Origin: Thiobacillus sp.
Lineage (GTDB): Bacteria > Pseudomonadota > Gammaproteobacteria > Burkholderiales > Thiobacillaceae
Reading direction: 5' to 3'
Assembly: GCA_019459325.1 (NCBI GenBank)
Contig: JAIBFA010000052.1
Span: forward strand, 1 to 43,336
Length of the DNA stretch: 43,336 nt
This document shows positions 16,038-24,041 of this stretch, in pieces; positions within the stretch are counted from its first letter, which is position 1; each line of letters starts with the position of its first letter. The notes below the pieces were generated by a model. The model searched no databases, had not been told where the DNA came from, and was given only the letters and a program-made list of their open reading frames with translations. The position numbers and the translations under genes were made by a program.

Positions 16038-16430
16038 ATGGAGGAGGAATCGCAGGCTGCGCAGGGCGGATTGTTCGAATCCCTGAAAACCCTGTCGGTG
16101 AGTCTGGTCGGTATCGTTCATACCCGACTCGAGCTTTTGTCCACGGACATAGCCGAAGAGCGGGAGCACCTGATCACGCTCCTGCTGCTGGCGCAGGTTG
16201 CGCTGTTTTTCCTGGGCATGGGCGTGCTGCTGCTGGCCTTGCTGGTTGTGGCCGTCTTCTGGGAGTCGCACCGGTTGCTGGCGGTGGGGGGATTGGCCGG
16301 GCTTTTCCTGATCGCCAGCGCCGGAACGGCATGGCTCGCCTTGCACAAGACCCGGACCAAGCCGCGGCTGTTCGAAGCGAGTCTGGCTGAATTGTCCAAG
16401 GACCGGCAGCACCTCAGCTCGCGATCATGA
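16038..16430 (+). CDS. yqjE: YqjE-like phage-holin-family membrane protein
   Basis: 130 residues. N-terminal GGLFESLKTLSVSLVGIVHTRLELLSTDIAEERE is the family signature and is followed by two transmembrane segments (about 45-75 and 80-105) and a basic tail. The family (DUF1469 / phage holin superfamily III) is an inner-membrane protein of unknown biochemical role that accompanies YqjD. It starts seven bases after the DUF883 stop, and its own last bases overlap the next gene's ATG as ATGA, so it is the middle of a tightly coupled operon. It is not evidence of a prophage. Confidence 0.9.
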   Translation: MEEESQAAQGGLFESLKTLSVSLVGIVHTRLELLSTDIAEEREHLITLLLLAQVALFFLGMGVLLLALLVVAVFWESHRLLAVGGLAGLFLIASAGTAWLALHKTRTKPRLFEASLAELSKDRQHLSSRS

Positions 16431-16705
16431 ACCGGAAACTGACCCGCCTGGCCGAACGCCGCAGGGTGCTGATCGCGCAAGCTGCGGCCCAGCGAACCGC
16501 GCTGGCGCACAACGTGGCGCCCTGGCGTGCGCGCCTGGCGCTGGCCGACCGGGGGATCGCGGCGGTTCGCTACGTCAGAAGCCACCCGGCCTTGATGGTG
16601 GGGGGCGCACTCCTGCTTGCAGCCTTGCGCCGGCAGCGTGTCGGCAAATGGCTGCAGCGCGGCTGGCTGGCATGGCAGATCGGGCGCAGGTTCCGTAGGA
16701 ACTGA
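16427..16705 (+). CDS. yqjK: YqjK-like small protein
   Basis: 92 residues, very Arg/Ala-rich. It begins MNRKLTRLAERRRVLIAQAAAQR, a YqjK-like N terminus, has one probable membrane helix (HPALMVGGALLLAALRR, about 53-69) and ends WLAWQIGRRFRR. It overlaps the yqjE stop by four bases (ATGA), so translation is likely coupled. It completes the yqjD-yqjE-yqjK order. Its function is unknown; the conserved grouping suggests a membrane complex. The next gene is convergent, nine bases away. Confidence 0.85.
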   Translation: MNRKLTRLAERRRVLIAQAAAQRTALAHNVAPWRARLALADRGIAAVRYVRSHPALMVGGALLLAALRRQRVGKWLQRGWLAWQIGRRFRRN

Positions 16706-16714
16706 GCGGCCTGC

Positions 16715-17371
16715 TCAAGCCGCATGCCCGAGCACGGCGAAGTAATGGCAGGCCGTGCCCGCCATGACAAACAGATGCCAGATGAAATGGCCGTAGCGCA
16801 GGCGCGAATCGAGCGCAAAGAAAATCACCCCCAGCGTGTAGGCCAGGCCGCCGGCGACCAGCCACAGCAGCCCGGAAGCGGACACGCGTTCAGACAGAGG
16901 CTGGGCTGCGATCACGATGAGCCAGCCCATCAGCAGATACAGGCTGGTGGTGAGAATGGGATGGGTCAGCCGATTCAAAGCCTTCAGCGTCACGCCGGTC
17001 ACGGCGATGCCCCAGACCATCCCGAGCAGCGTCCAGCCCCATGCGCCCCGCAGCACACCCAGGGTGAACGGCGTGTACGTCCCCGCGATGAGAAGAAAGA
17101 TCGCGGAATGCTCGATGACACGGAACACACGTTTGGCACGGCCGGCCGGCAGCGCGTGATACAGGGTGGAGGCGAGGTACAGCAGCACCATGGTCGCGGC
17201 AAAAATACTCGCGCCGACCACGAATCCCACATCGCCCTGCCGTACCGCATGCCTGATCAGAAACGGGATGGCCACAAGTGCCGCGAGCAGCCCGAAGCCA
17301 TGACTGAGGCTGTTCGCGATTTCTTCCTCGCGCGACTGCACCCGTTTGGGGAGGGCAAACGACAGGTTCAC
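16715..17371 (-). CDS. trhA: TrhA / hemolysin III family membrane protein
   Basis: 218-residue, seven-helix inner-membrane protein of the PAQR-related hemolysin III family, linked in E. coli to membrane energetics homeostasis. Family marks are visible: EEIANSLSHGFGLLAALVAIP at the N terminus, STLYHALP, FRVIEHSAIFLLIAGTYTPF, and HFIWHLFVMAGTACHYFAV at the end, with the conserved His/Glu residues thought to bind metal. The start is taken at GTG 17371 (VNLSFALP), which has GGAGAGCCTGTC upstream; an ATG at 17458 would add 29 atypical residues. It converges with yqjK and is followed upstream on the same strand by the LapA-like gene. It is unlikely to be a true hemolysin. Confidence 0.9.
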   Translation of the reverse strand: MNLSFALPKRVQSREEEIANSLSHGFGLLAALVAIPFLIRHAVRQGDVGFVVGASIFAATMVLLYLASTLYHALPAGRAKRVFRVIEHSAIFLLIAGTYTPFTLGVLRGAWGWTLLGMVWGIAVTGVTLKALNRLTHPILTTSLYLLMGWLIVIAAQPLSERVSASGLLWLVAGGLAYTLGVIFFALDSRLRYGHFIWHLFVMAGTACHYFAVLGHAA

Positions 17372-17511
17372 GACAGGCTCTCCGACAGGCCTGGGTCCAA
17401 CAGGATGGTTTCGGTCGACCGCATCGGGATCATGTCTCTCGCCTTGACGCTGCCTCACTCTGCCAACGATGACACCTGAAGGGGTTCAGATACGCATTGC
17501 GGATCGAAACC

Positions 17512-17988
17512 TCAATCCCCGCCCCGCGCCAGCGCGCGATCGATCTTGTCGTCCATCTCGCCCACCAGGGCGGCCAGGCTGTTGGCGGCTTCGTCGAGAG
17601 ATTGCTTCATCGACTGCTCTACCCTGTCCATGCGCACGTCGACCTCGCCGACCACGCCACGCATTTGCGCAAACTCCCGCTCGATCTGCGTGTGCAGCTC
17701 ATTGAAACGCGACGTTTCAGCGCTATCTGCAAGCTTGCGTAGCGCCTGCAGCTCCTGGTTGTGGCGGCGCGACTTCATCAGCATGTTCGTGCGTAGGGTC
17801 AGCGCATACAGAACGAACAACGCCACCAGAACCAGTGTGACGCCAAGCAGGATCACCCCCAGCGGCCCCTCGACATTGAATGCCACGAATGACAGGGTGG
17901 TGGGTGCAGTGAGTACCGACCAGTTGGCCAGGGTGAAAACCGCCAGCAGAAACAACGCCACCAGGATGATTGCGCCGAGAATATTCAT
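17512..17988 (-). CDS. LapA-like membrane protein with cytoplasmic coiled coil
   Basis: 158 residues. Two N-terminal transmembrane segments (about 4-24 and 41-63) surround ANWSVLTAPTTLSFVAFNVEGPLG, which resembles the DUF1049/LapA inner-membrane domain. A basic loop (MKSRRHNQELQALRK) is followed by a long predicted coiled coil to the C terminus (HTQIEREFAQMRGVVGEVDVRMDRVEQSMKQSLDEAANSLAALVGEMDDKIDRA). LapA in E. coli works with LapB in lipopolysaccharide control, but the long coiled coil here makes this only a distant relative. GGGAACGCG precedes the ATG. It lies about 140 bp upstream of trhA on the same strand. Confidence 0.7.
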   Translation of the reverse strand: MNILGAIILVALFLLAVFTLANWSVLTAPTTLSFVAFNVEGPLGVILLGVTLVLVALFVLYALTLRTNMLMKSRRHNQELQALRKLADSAETSRFNELHTQIEREFAQMRGVVGEVDVRMDRVEQSMKQSLDEAANSLAALVGEMDDKIDRALARGGD

Positions 17989-18144
17989 CGCGTTCCCTTT
18001 CCTTCGTTGCAGGATCTACTCATCGCAGTATAGACGTGGGCCCACGACAACCGTCCCGGCCAAGACCTGCGGCCCGTGTCCTTCAACAAAACGCCTCCGC
18101 CCCCTCGGGGCATAATGGCCCCACTGTTTTCATCCCTGCCCGCC

Positions 18145-18807
18145 ATGAACCTGCCCATCCTGTCCCTGCTCGAAACCCGCGTTCTCGGCGTGCTCTGCGA
18201 AAAGCAGCACACCGTGCCCGACACCTACCCGCTGTCGCTCAACGCCCTGGTGGCCGGCTGCAACCAGAAGACCAGCCGCCACCCGATCATCGAAGCCAGC
18301 GAGTCCGAGGTGCTGTCCGCCATCGACAGCCTCAAGGGCCCGGCCCTGGTCATCGAGACCAGCGGCGGCCGCGTCACCCGCTACGCGCACAACATGGAAC
18401 GCGGCCTGCGCCTGCCCGCGCAGTCCATTGCCCTGCTCACCACACTGATGCTGCGCGGCCCGCAGACGGCGGGCGAACTGCGCAGCAACAGCGAGCGCCT
18501 GCACCGGTTCGCCGACATCTCGGCGGTGGAAGGCTTCCTGCAGGAACTGGCCGAACGCCCGGAAGGCGCGATGGTGGTCGAGCTCCCGCGCCAGCCCGGC
18601 GCGCGCGAGAACCGCTGGGCGCATGTGCTGTCCGGTGCCCCCGTCATCGAGGACGCTCCGGCAGCCTCACCCACAGGTGGCCCCGCCGATGTCAGCGTCG
18701 GCGAAATCGCCGCGCTCAAGGCCAACGTGGCACGGCTGGAGGCGGAGGTCGATGCGCTGAAGAACGTGGTGGAGAAGCTTTGCTCCGAGCTCGGGGTGTC
18801 GGACTGA
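18145..18807 (+). CDS. yceH: YceH family (UPF0502/DUF480) protein
   Basis: 220-residue cytoplasmic protein with two winged-helix units. Family segments are clear: LLETRVLGVLCEKQHTVPDTYPLSLNALVAGCNQKTSRHP, SESEVLSAIDSL, RYAHNMERGL, LTTLMLRGPQTAGELR and FLQELAERPEGAMVVELPRQPGARENRWAHVLSG. A short coiled coil closes the protein (AALKANVARLEAEVDALKNVVEKL). The function is not established; the fold suggests DNA binding. The start at MNLPILSLLE (ATG 18145) matches family N termini, so the longer frame from 18076 is rejected. It is followed by the DUF3943 gene on the same strand. Confidence 0.92.
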   Translation: MNLPILSLLETRVLGVLCEKQHTVPDTYPLSLNALVAGCNQKTSRHPIIEASESEVLSAIDSLKGPALVIETSGGRVTRYAHNMERGLRLPAQSIALLTTLMLRGPQTAGELRSNSERLHRFADISAVEGFLQELAERPEGAMVVELPRQPGARENRWAHVLSGAPVIEDAPAASPTGGPADVSVGEIAALKANVARLEAEVDALKNVVEKLCSELGVSD

Positions 18808-18874
18808 TGGATGCACGCCCTGACGCGATCCCGCATGGCCAACGCACCGTGTGCCGCATGGGAGCGCCGCTTCG

Positions 18875-19792
18875 ATGACCCACCCCGGCATGCGCCGCCT
18901 GATCCGGACTGCCCGCAGCCTCGTCCTCGGCCTCGCGTGCGGACTGTGCGGCCTCCCGCCTGCGGCGGCCGACAGCGCGTCGGATGCGGATCCGGTTGCC
19001 TGGTCCGATGCGACCTGGGATCCGTCCTCGCCGCTGGCGGCCTATGCGCGTTTCCTCAACCACGACACCGCGCTGCACGAAACGGCTTCTGCGCAGGAGG
19101 CCGGCTACGCGTGGCGCGGCGCTCCCCCCACCCGGCCGGACTGGCGCGGCGTGGGACGCGACGTCACGTATTTTCTCGGCTACCAGTTTGCCGCCATCGC
19201 GGTGATCTACCTCGCGCCCGAGAGCATCTCCGGCTGGGATCGCGAGCAGAAGGAGAACTACAGCTTCGACAAGTGGCGCAACAATGTGAGCGAGCCGGTG
19301 TGGGACGAGGATCGCTGGTGGATCAATTACATCCTTCACCCCTACTGGGGCGGTACGTACTACATCCGGGCACGGGAACGCGGCCTGGATCGGGCGCAGG
19401 CATTCTGGTATTCAGCGCTGCTGTCGACGCTGTGGGAATACGGTGCGGAAGCGCTGGCCGAGCCCGTTTCGGCCCAGGATCTGGTGGTGACGCCGGTGGC
19501 GGGCTTTCTCGTCGGCGAATACCTGTTTTCGCCGTTGCAGAAACGCATCCGCGCCAAGCCGGGCAAGCTCGTCTGGACCGACAAGGCCCTGCTTTTCATG
19601 ATCGATCCACTGGGCGTGATCAATGAGGAAACGGACCAGTTGCTGGGGGTGAAAACCACGCTGCAGTGGCAGCCCATCGGCTTGTACAATCCCGCCCTCC
19701 CGGACGGGATGGGCAGTACGGCCACCGCCCAACACGGGCTCCCCCGCAGCATGGCGCCGGCCTGGGGGCTGCAGCTCCGGGCCGACTGGTAG
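18875..19792 (+). CDS. DUF3943 family exported protein
   Basis: 305 residues from ATG 18875. A signal peptide (RRLIRTARSLVLGLACGLCGLPPAAA, cleavage likely before DSAS) sends it to the periplasm. The mature region carries the features of DUF3943: GRDVTYFLGYQFAAIAVIYLAPESISGWDREQK, DEDRWWINYILHPYWGGTYYIRARERG and SALLSTLWEYGAEAL, with a conserved WxxNYxxHPxxG pattern and a later LFMIDPLGVIN. Several amphipathic or hydrophobic stretches suggest membrane association. The start could also be ATG 18851 or 18890; GGGAG at a wide spacing supports 18875. Function is unknown. Confidence 0.8.
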   Translation: MTHPGMRRLIRTARSLVLGLACGLCGLPPAAADSASDADPVAWSDATWDPSSPLAAYARFLNHDTALHETASAQEAGYAWRGAPPTRPDWRGVGRDVTYFLGYQFAAIAVIYLAPESISGWDREQKENYSFDKWRNNVSEPVWDEDRWWINYILHPYWGGTYYIRARERGLDRAQAFWYSALLSTLWEYGAEALAEPVSAQDLVVTPVAGFLVGEYLFSPLQKRIRAKPGKLVWTDKALLFMIDPLGVINEETDQLLGVKTTLQWQPIGLYNPALPDGMGSTATAQHGLPRSMAPAWGLQLRADW

Positions 19793-19913
19793 CCCCGTCG
19801 CACCCCGCCACAAGCCGCCCCCGAAAACCCTTGTGAAGCGGCGAACGGGCCGAGCATAATGGCCGCGCTGAAAAATCGTTTCAGCCTCGTTCATTCATCA
19901 GGGGGAATAAAAA

Positions 19914-20534
19914 ATGAAAGCAAACGTACTGGCCTTCGCATGCTGCGTGGCCGTGGCCGGCCTGTCGGGCTGCGCACTCACCACCGAGCAGGTCGAGCTC
20001 AATTACATCCAGCAGGCAGGCGCTGCCAGAATCGCAGGCGCCGAGAATGTGTCCGTGAACGTGCAGGTCGCCGACCAGCGGCTGGACAAAAGCAAGATCA
20101 GCAGCAAGAAGAACGGTTACGGCATGGAGATGGCGCCCATCACCGCCGCCGAGGACGTGGCCGTCACCGTCCGCAAGGCCATCGAGAAGGAGCTCCAGGC
20201 CCGCGGCTTCCAGCTCGGTTCGGAAGCCGCGCTCGTCAAGATCGCCGCCGACCTCACCCGCTTCTACAACGACCACAAAATGGGCTTCTTCGCCGGCGAT
20301 GCCGTGGCCGACCTCAACATGTCGGTCATCGTGAAATCGAACAGCGGCGCGCTGCTGTACTCGAAGCAGATCGTCGCCCAGGGCATGGAGAAGAACACCC
20401 AGCTCGCGACCGGCAACAACGCCAGGATCGCGCTTGAGCGTGCACTCGAAAACGGCATGAAGACGCTGTTCGAAGACCGCGCCTTCGTCTCCGCCCTGCT
20501 GGTGTCGACCGAGTCCAAAGCGGCGTCGAAATAG
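19914..20534 (+). CDS. YajG-like lipoprotein
   Basis: 206-residue lipoprotein: signal peptide with lipobox VAGLSGC (Cys20), then a YajG-type domain. Visible are VSVNVQVADQRLDKSKISSKKNGYGMEMAPITAAEDVAVTVRKAIEKELQARGF and a later LNMSVIVKSNSGALLYSKQIVAQG, i.e. the beta-alpha pattern of a small periplasmic domain with a DxR motif. GGGGGAATAAAA precedes ATG 19914. It has its own terminator, so it is monocistronic. The family role is unknown; in other bacteria YajG-like proteins are outer-membrane lipoproteins. Confidence 0.85.
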   Translation: MKANVLAFACCVAVAGLSGCALTTEQVELNYIQQAGAARIAGAENVSVNVQVADQRLDKSKISSKKNGYGMEMAPITAAEDVAVTVRKAIEKELQARGFQLGSEAALVKIAADLTRFYNDHKMGFFAGDAVADLNMSVIVKSNSGALLYSKQIVAQGMEKNTQLATGNNARIALERALENGMKTLFEDRAFVSALLVSTESKAASK

Positions 20535-20555
20535 ACACCGCAACGCGAAATGAGA

Positions 20556-20580
20556 AGCGCGCCCACGGGCGCGCTTTTTT
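20556..20580 (+). terminator. Rho-independent terminator
   Basis: GC-rich stem AGCGCGCC/GGCGCGCT with loop CACG, followed by six T, 20 bases after the YajG-like gene stop codon. Confidence 0.92.
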
Positions 20581-20667
20581 ATTGCCGCACGGCCCGCGCG
20601 GGAATCTATATTTCAAGCCACGATGAATTTTTCATGCGGAATCGACGCCGCAGAAAGGAACACGGCC

Positions 20668-21138
20668 ATGGAACTGAGCGCGAGCGCATTCGCCCACAAC
20701 ACCGATATCCCCAGCCTCTACACCTGCGAGGGCCGCGACCAGTCGCCACCCTTGGCGTGGTCCGGCGTGCCGGCCGGCACCCAAAGCCTGGCGCTGATCG
20801 TCGACGACCCCGATGCCCCCGATCCCGCCGCGCCGAAAATGACCTGGGTGCATTGGGTGCTCTACAACCTGCCGCCTGCCACTACCGAGCTCCCTGCCGG
20901 CGTGTCCCACGCAAGCCTGCCGCCCGGCACGCGCGAAGGCCTCAACGACTGGCAGCGCGAAGGCTACGGCGGCCCCTGCCCGCCCATCGGACGTCATCGC
21001 TATGTTCACAAACTGTATGCACTCGACACTGTGCTGCCGGTTCTCAAGCCGGCGACCAAGGCCGCGCTGGAAAAGGCGATGCAGGGGCATATCCTGGCGC
21101 AGGGGGAACTGGTGGGGTATTACAAGAAGAAAAAATAG
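20668..21138 (+). CDS. YbhB/YbcL family (PEBP-like) protein
   Basis: 156-residue protein of the phosphatidylethanolamine-binding-protein (Raf kinase inhibitor-like) fold; ligand and role in bacteria are unknown. Family motifs: IPSLYTCEGRDQSPPLAW, DDPDAPDPAAPKMTWVHWVLYNLPP with the ligand-pocket Asp-Pro-Asp-Ala-Pro, and YGGPCPPIGRHRYVHKLYALD. The C terminus is a run of Lys. AGAAAGGAACACGGCC fixes ATG 20668. There is no signal peptide, so it is cytoplasmic. A second copy of its last 68 codons lies at 24804-25010, beyond the kinase/phosphatase cassette; the intact copy is this one. Confidence 0.92.
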   Translation: MELSASAFAHNTDIPSLYTCEGRDQSPPLAWSGVPAGTQSLALIVDDPDAPDPAAPKMTWVHWVLYNLPPATTELPAGVSHASLPPGTREGLNDWQREGYGGPCPPIGRHRYVHKLYALDTVLPVLKPATKAALEKAMQGHILAQGELVGYYKKKK

Positions 21139-21246
21139 GGGGCTGCGGGGTGACGTCGCCCCTTTGTGCCGTTTCGGGCGAAGGACTTTGCTGGACCGAT
21201 AACACAATCGGGTCTCAGCAGAAGCAGGCCTCTATTGATACAGGAC

Positions 21247-21639
21247 TTACGTCATGGACCGTTTGACCGATTTGAAGACGGGCCCCCACGAAGGATGGCC
21301 CGATTCTGCCGGGGTCAGTTCAAATCCGGGATCGAGTTCCAGCGCCTTGCGAAACTCGCTGCGGCATGATTTTTCCCGCGCCTGGGCGCAATGGATGAAA
21401 GCCAGATACTTGTGCGCCGCAACTTGGTCCGACTTCAGAAACAGCCCTTCTGAAAGCGCATTTTGCAAAAGCCGGGCGGAGTTTCTGTAATCCCCGTCTT
21501 CGTAAGCACGAATCCCTGACGACAAGTCCTGCTCCGCTTTGCGGAGGGCGAGTTTGTCGAGGCCAGCGTCCCGAATGACGGGCGCAGCGCAGGCTGTCAT
21601 CAGCAGTGCCGCGCAAAGCAGCGCACCTATCTGCCTCAT
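21247..21639 (-). CDS. TssQ-like TPR lipoprotein
   Basis: 130-residue predicted lipoprotein with lipobox LLMTAC (Cys17). The mature part has one or two TPR-like helical hairpins: RKAEQDLSSGIRAYEDGDYRNSARLLQNALSEG, then VAAHKYLAFIHCAQAREKSCRSEFRKALELDPGFELTPAESGHPSWGPVF. The segment KSDQVAAHKYLAFIHC...EFRKALELDPGF...AESGHPSWGPV matches, from memory, the TssQ family of lipoproteins found in betaproteobacterial type VI secretion loci. ATG 21639 is favoured over ATG 21645 by spacing from AAGGA. It starts ten bases after the kinase stop, so it is in the kinase operon. Whether it acts with a T6SS or only with this kinase is unknown. Confidence 0.75.
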   Translation of the reverse strand: MRQIGALLCAALLMTACAAPVIRDAGLDKLALRKAEQDLSSGIRAYEDGDYRNSARLLQNALSEGLFLKSDQVAAHKYLAFIHCAQAREKSCRSEFRKALELDPGFELTPAESGHPSWGPVFKSVKRSMT

Positions 21640-21649
21640 AGTCATGTCC

Positions 21650-23104
21650 TTATCTGAATTTGTGCCTGATCTTGAGCGACTGGCCCGGTCTTAGGTACAC
21701 GGTATCACGGTAGGGCGCAAAGGCCAGGTTGCGAATTTCCACATCGTGCTTCCCGGCTTCCAGTTGCAGCGTGGATAGCGGAGGGGAGACGCCGACACGC
21801 TTGCCGTCGACATACACCTCACCCCAGGGAGAAATTGCGAGCATTACGGTCGCTTCCGCCGGCACTTCGGGAGGCGGCGGACGGACGCTTTCGGCTTCAT
21901 GCACATCAGGCACGGCCGCTGCAACGGCTTTTGCCGTGGGCCTCGCCGATTGCGGCGAGGAGGGAGGCGTCACTTCAAGCACCTGCGCCTCCGGGGCCGC
22001 CATCTTGTCATCATTCTGTGGCCGCTGCGAAAGGATGACGATCGTAGCCATGACCAATACCGGGAGCGCGAGCCATAACGGCTTGGGCACGGGTACCTTG
22101 CCCAGAAGGGCAGCAATTTTTTCCCTGTTCCCCGACCGCTTGCCCGAGCGTTCGACCGCAGGGCCGCCCCGCCCCTTGGGCGCCTGCAGTATCAGGGTGG
22201 TGGGCTCCTCCGCAGGCGCCCCGCCTGCGCGAGCGGCTTCTACCGGCTCGGGACGTGCGGCCGACCTGCGCGGCTCCCGCGTGGAGGCGGCATCGAGGCC
22301 TCTCAAATCGCGGGCGAACTCCCGAGCGGTCTGGTAACGGTCCTCGGGCCGCTTGGCCAGCGCCCGGCTGACGATCCGGTCGAACGCCACCGGCACGCGG
22401 GCATTGACCGTGCTGGGCGGCGCGGGCTCTTCATGCAGGATCTTGTACATGATGGCGCTGAGGTTGTCGGCATTGAACGGCGTCGCCCCGGTCAGCATTT
22501 CGTACAGCACGACACCGAGCGCAAAAATATCCGTCCTGCCGTCCGTCGGCTGCCCCGCCACCTGCTCGGGGGCCATGTACTTGGGGGAGCCCAGAACGGT
22601 GCCCAGCTGCGTGCGTGAGCCCGTAGGAACCTGGGCAATGCCGAAATCCATGATTTTGACGTCACGGCCAGGCGTGACCATGATGTTCGCAGGCTTGATA
22701 TCGCGGTGCACCACGTGGTGTTCATGTGCATAGTTGAGCGCACTCGCAACGCGCGCCGCGATGCTGCGGATCATCTCTATAGGCAGCACCACGCCGGAAT
22801 CGAGCATTTCGCGCAGCGACTCCCCTTCCAAGTATTCCATCGCGATATAGGCGATATCGTCGGTCTCGCCTACATCATAGATGGTGACTATATTGGCGTG
22901 GCTCAGGCGGCCCGCGGACTTGGCCTCGCGGTAAAAGCGCTCCTCGAACTCCGCACGCTCTTCCTTCGAGAGGCTGACGTTGATCGTCTTGATGGCGACG
23001 GCACGCTCAATCAGCGGATCAACCGCCTTATAGACCGCCCCCATCGCACCCTGCCCAAGCACGGATACCACTTCATAGCGACCGAATCTAGTTTGATTGA
23101 GCAT
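21650..23104 (-). CDS. Transmembrane Ser/Thr protein kinase with PEGA domain
   Basis: 484-residue Hanks-type kinase. The catalytic domain occupies about 9-265 with Gly loop GQGAMG (17-22), Lys39 (VAIK), HRDIKPAN (133-140, Asp135), DFG (153-155) and the activation segment TGSRTQLGTVLGSPKYMAPE (161-180), so it should be active and RD-type. A charged linker with TTLILQAP (302-309) leads to one transmembrane helix (about 343-358), a Pro-rich spacer and a PEGA-like periplasmic domain (about 420-484, with VYVDGKRVGVSPPLSTLQLEAGKHDVEIRN). The domain order resembles PpkA-like kinases. The start MLNQTRFGRYE is chosen for fit to the kinase fold; longer frames reach into the divergent phosphatase promoter. 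TssQ-like gene follows. Confidence 0.93.
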   Translation of the reverse strand: MLNQTRFGRYEVVSVLGQGAMGAVYKAVDPLIERAVAIKTINVSLSKEERAEFEERFYREAKSAGRLSHANIVTIYDVGETDDIAYIAMEYLEGESLREMLDSGVVLPIEMIRSIAARVASALNYAHEHHVVHRDIKPANIMVTPGRDVKIMDFGIAQVPTGSRTQLGTVLGSPKYMAPEQVAGQPTDGRTDIFALGVVLYEMLTGATPFNADNLSAIMYKILHEEPAPPSTVNARVPVAFDRIVSRALAKRPEDRYQTAREFARDLRGLDAASTREPRRSAARPEPVEAARAGGAPAEEPTTLILQAPKGRGGPAVERSGKRSGNREKIAALLGKVPVPKPLWLALPVLVMATIVILSQRPQNDDKMAAPEAQVLEVTPPSSPQSARPTAKAVAAAVPDVHEAESVRPPPPEVPAEATVMLAISPWGEVYVDGKRVGVSPPLSTLQLEAGKHDVEIRNLAFAPYRDTVYLRPGQSLKIRHKFR

Positions 23105-23195
23105 GCAGAGGACCGGCCGGGTAACTTGCTTGGGGCAATTTCTGGTGCGAGAATCGTTGATAACAAAGTATAACAAACGCCAAGAGGCCCTCGTT
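23105..23195. promoter_or_regulatory. Divergent promoter region of the kinase and phosphatase genes
   Basis: Ninety-one bases separate the kinase ATG and the phosphatase TTG and must hold both promoters. The section GATAACAAAGTATAACAAAC (about 23158-23177) is notably AT-rich compared with its surroundings and contains TATAAC-like hexamers. No palindrome or known operator is evident, so a shared regulator remains speculation. Confidence 0.45.
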
Positions 23196-24035
23196 TTGAC
23201 AAACACCTCATCCGGTACACCCCTTTCACTTGAAATCGCCGCCAAGACCGACCCGGGCATACTGCGAGACCTGAACGAGGACAGTATTGCCACCGTCAAC
23301 GATCTGGGCCTGCTGGTCCTGGCCGACGGCATGGGGGGCTACCAGTCCGGCGATGTGGCCAGCAGCCTTACCACTCAAATCATTGTTGAAGGGCTGACCG
23401 CGGAATTGCAGGGCAAGCCCAACAACGGCAGTGACCTTGCCGCCTTGGTTGAAAATGTCATAAAAAAGGCCAACGAGACGATTTACCTGGAAGGCCAACA
23501 ACGCGCGCAGCGCGTTCACAACAGCCAGAGCCAGGCAATGGGTTCAACGCTGGCGCTGCTGTTGTTCCGGGATGGTCAGGCCACGATGGCGCATGTCGGC
23601 GATTCACGCATCTATCGCCTGCGCGATAAGCGTCTGGAATTGATGACGCACGACCATTCCTTGTTGCAGGAGCAGATCGACCAGGGAATACTCAACTCCG
23701 AGGCCGCGGCAAGGTCGCACAACCGCCACCTTGTGACGCGCGGGCTGGGTCTGCATGCCGAGGTGGAGGTTACGCTGGATGAGTGCGAGGCCCTGCCGGG
23801 GGATATCTATCTGGTCTGCTCCGATGGCCTGAACGACATGGTCGACAATGCGGACATCGAACTGGTGCTCAATTCGCTCCAGGCCAATCTGCCGCTTGCC
23901 GCCAGCCAACTGGTCATGATTGCCAACGATAATGGCGGTGATGACAATATTTCCGTGATCCTGGCAAAAGTCAGGCCGCACACCACGCCAGACGCGAAGA
24001 AGAACGGTCTCTTCGCCTGGCTATTCGGACGTTAA
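23196..24035 (+). CDS. PP2C-family Ser/Thr protein phosphatase
   Basis: 279-residue metal-dependent phosphatase that should reverse the neighbouring kinase. Motifs in order: TDPGILRDLNEDS (18-30, Arg24, Asp29), VLADGMGGYQSGDVAS (41-56, metal ligand Asp44 and Gly45), MGSTLALLLF, MAHVGDSRIYRLRD (121-134), THDHSLLQEQ, LVTRGLG, YLVCSDGLNDMV (metal ligand Asp200) and GGDDNISVILAKV (Asp240, Asn241). All metal ligands are present. There is no transmembrane segment. The start is TTG 23196, preceded by CCAAGAGG, since upstream in-frame codons overlap the divergent kinase start. The FHA gene begins six bases after its stop. It is equivalent in position to PppA of T6SS regulation, or the Stp/PrpC group elsewhere. 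Confidence 0.93.
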   Translation: MTNTSSGTPLSLEIAAKTDPGILRDLNEDSIATVNDLGLLVLADGMGGYQSGDVASSLTTQIIVEGLTAELQGKPNNGSDLAALVENVIKKANETIYLEGQQRAQRVHNSQSQAMGSTLALLLFRDGQATMAHVGDSRIYRLRDKRLELMTHDHSLLQEQIDQGILNSEAAARSHNRHLVTRGLGLHAEVEVTLDECEALPGDIYLVCSDGLNDMVDNADIELVLNSLQANLPLAASQLVMIANDNGGDDNISVILAKVRPHTTPDAKKNGLFAWLFGR

Positions 24036-24041
24036 ACCCGC

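Noticed and set aside
16038..16705. Possible prophage holin and lysis genes
   Set aside because: The holin-family label belongs to YqjE-type housekeeping membrane proteins; DUF883-YqjE-YqjK order is the normal chromosomal set and no other phage gene is nearby.
16715..17371. A hemolysin virulence factor
   Set aside because: The hemolysin III family name is historical; the sequence is a seven-helix PAQR-like homeostasis protein.
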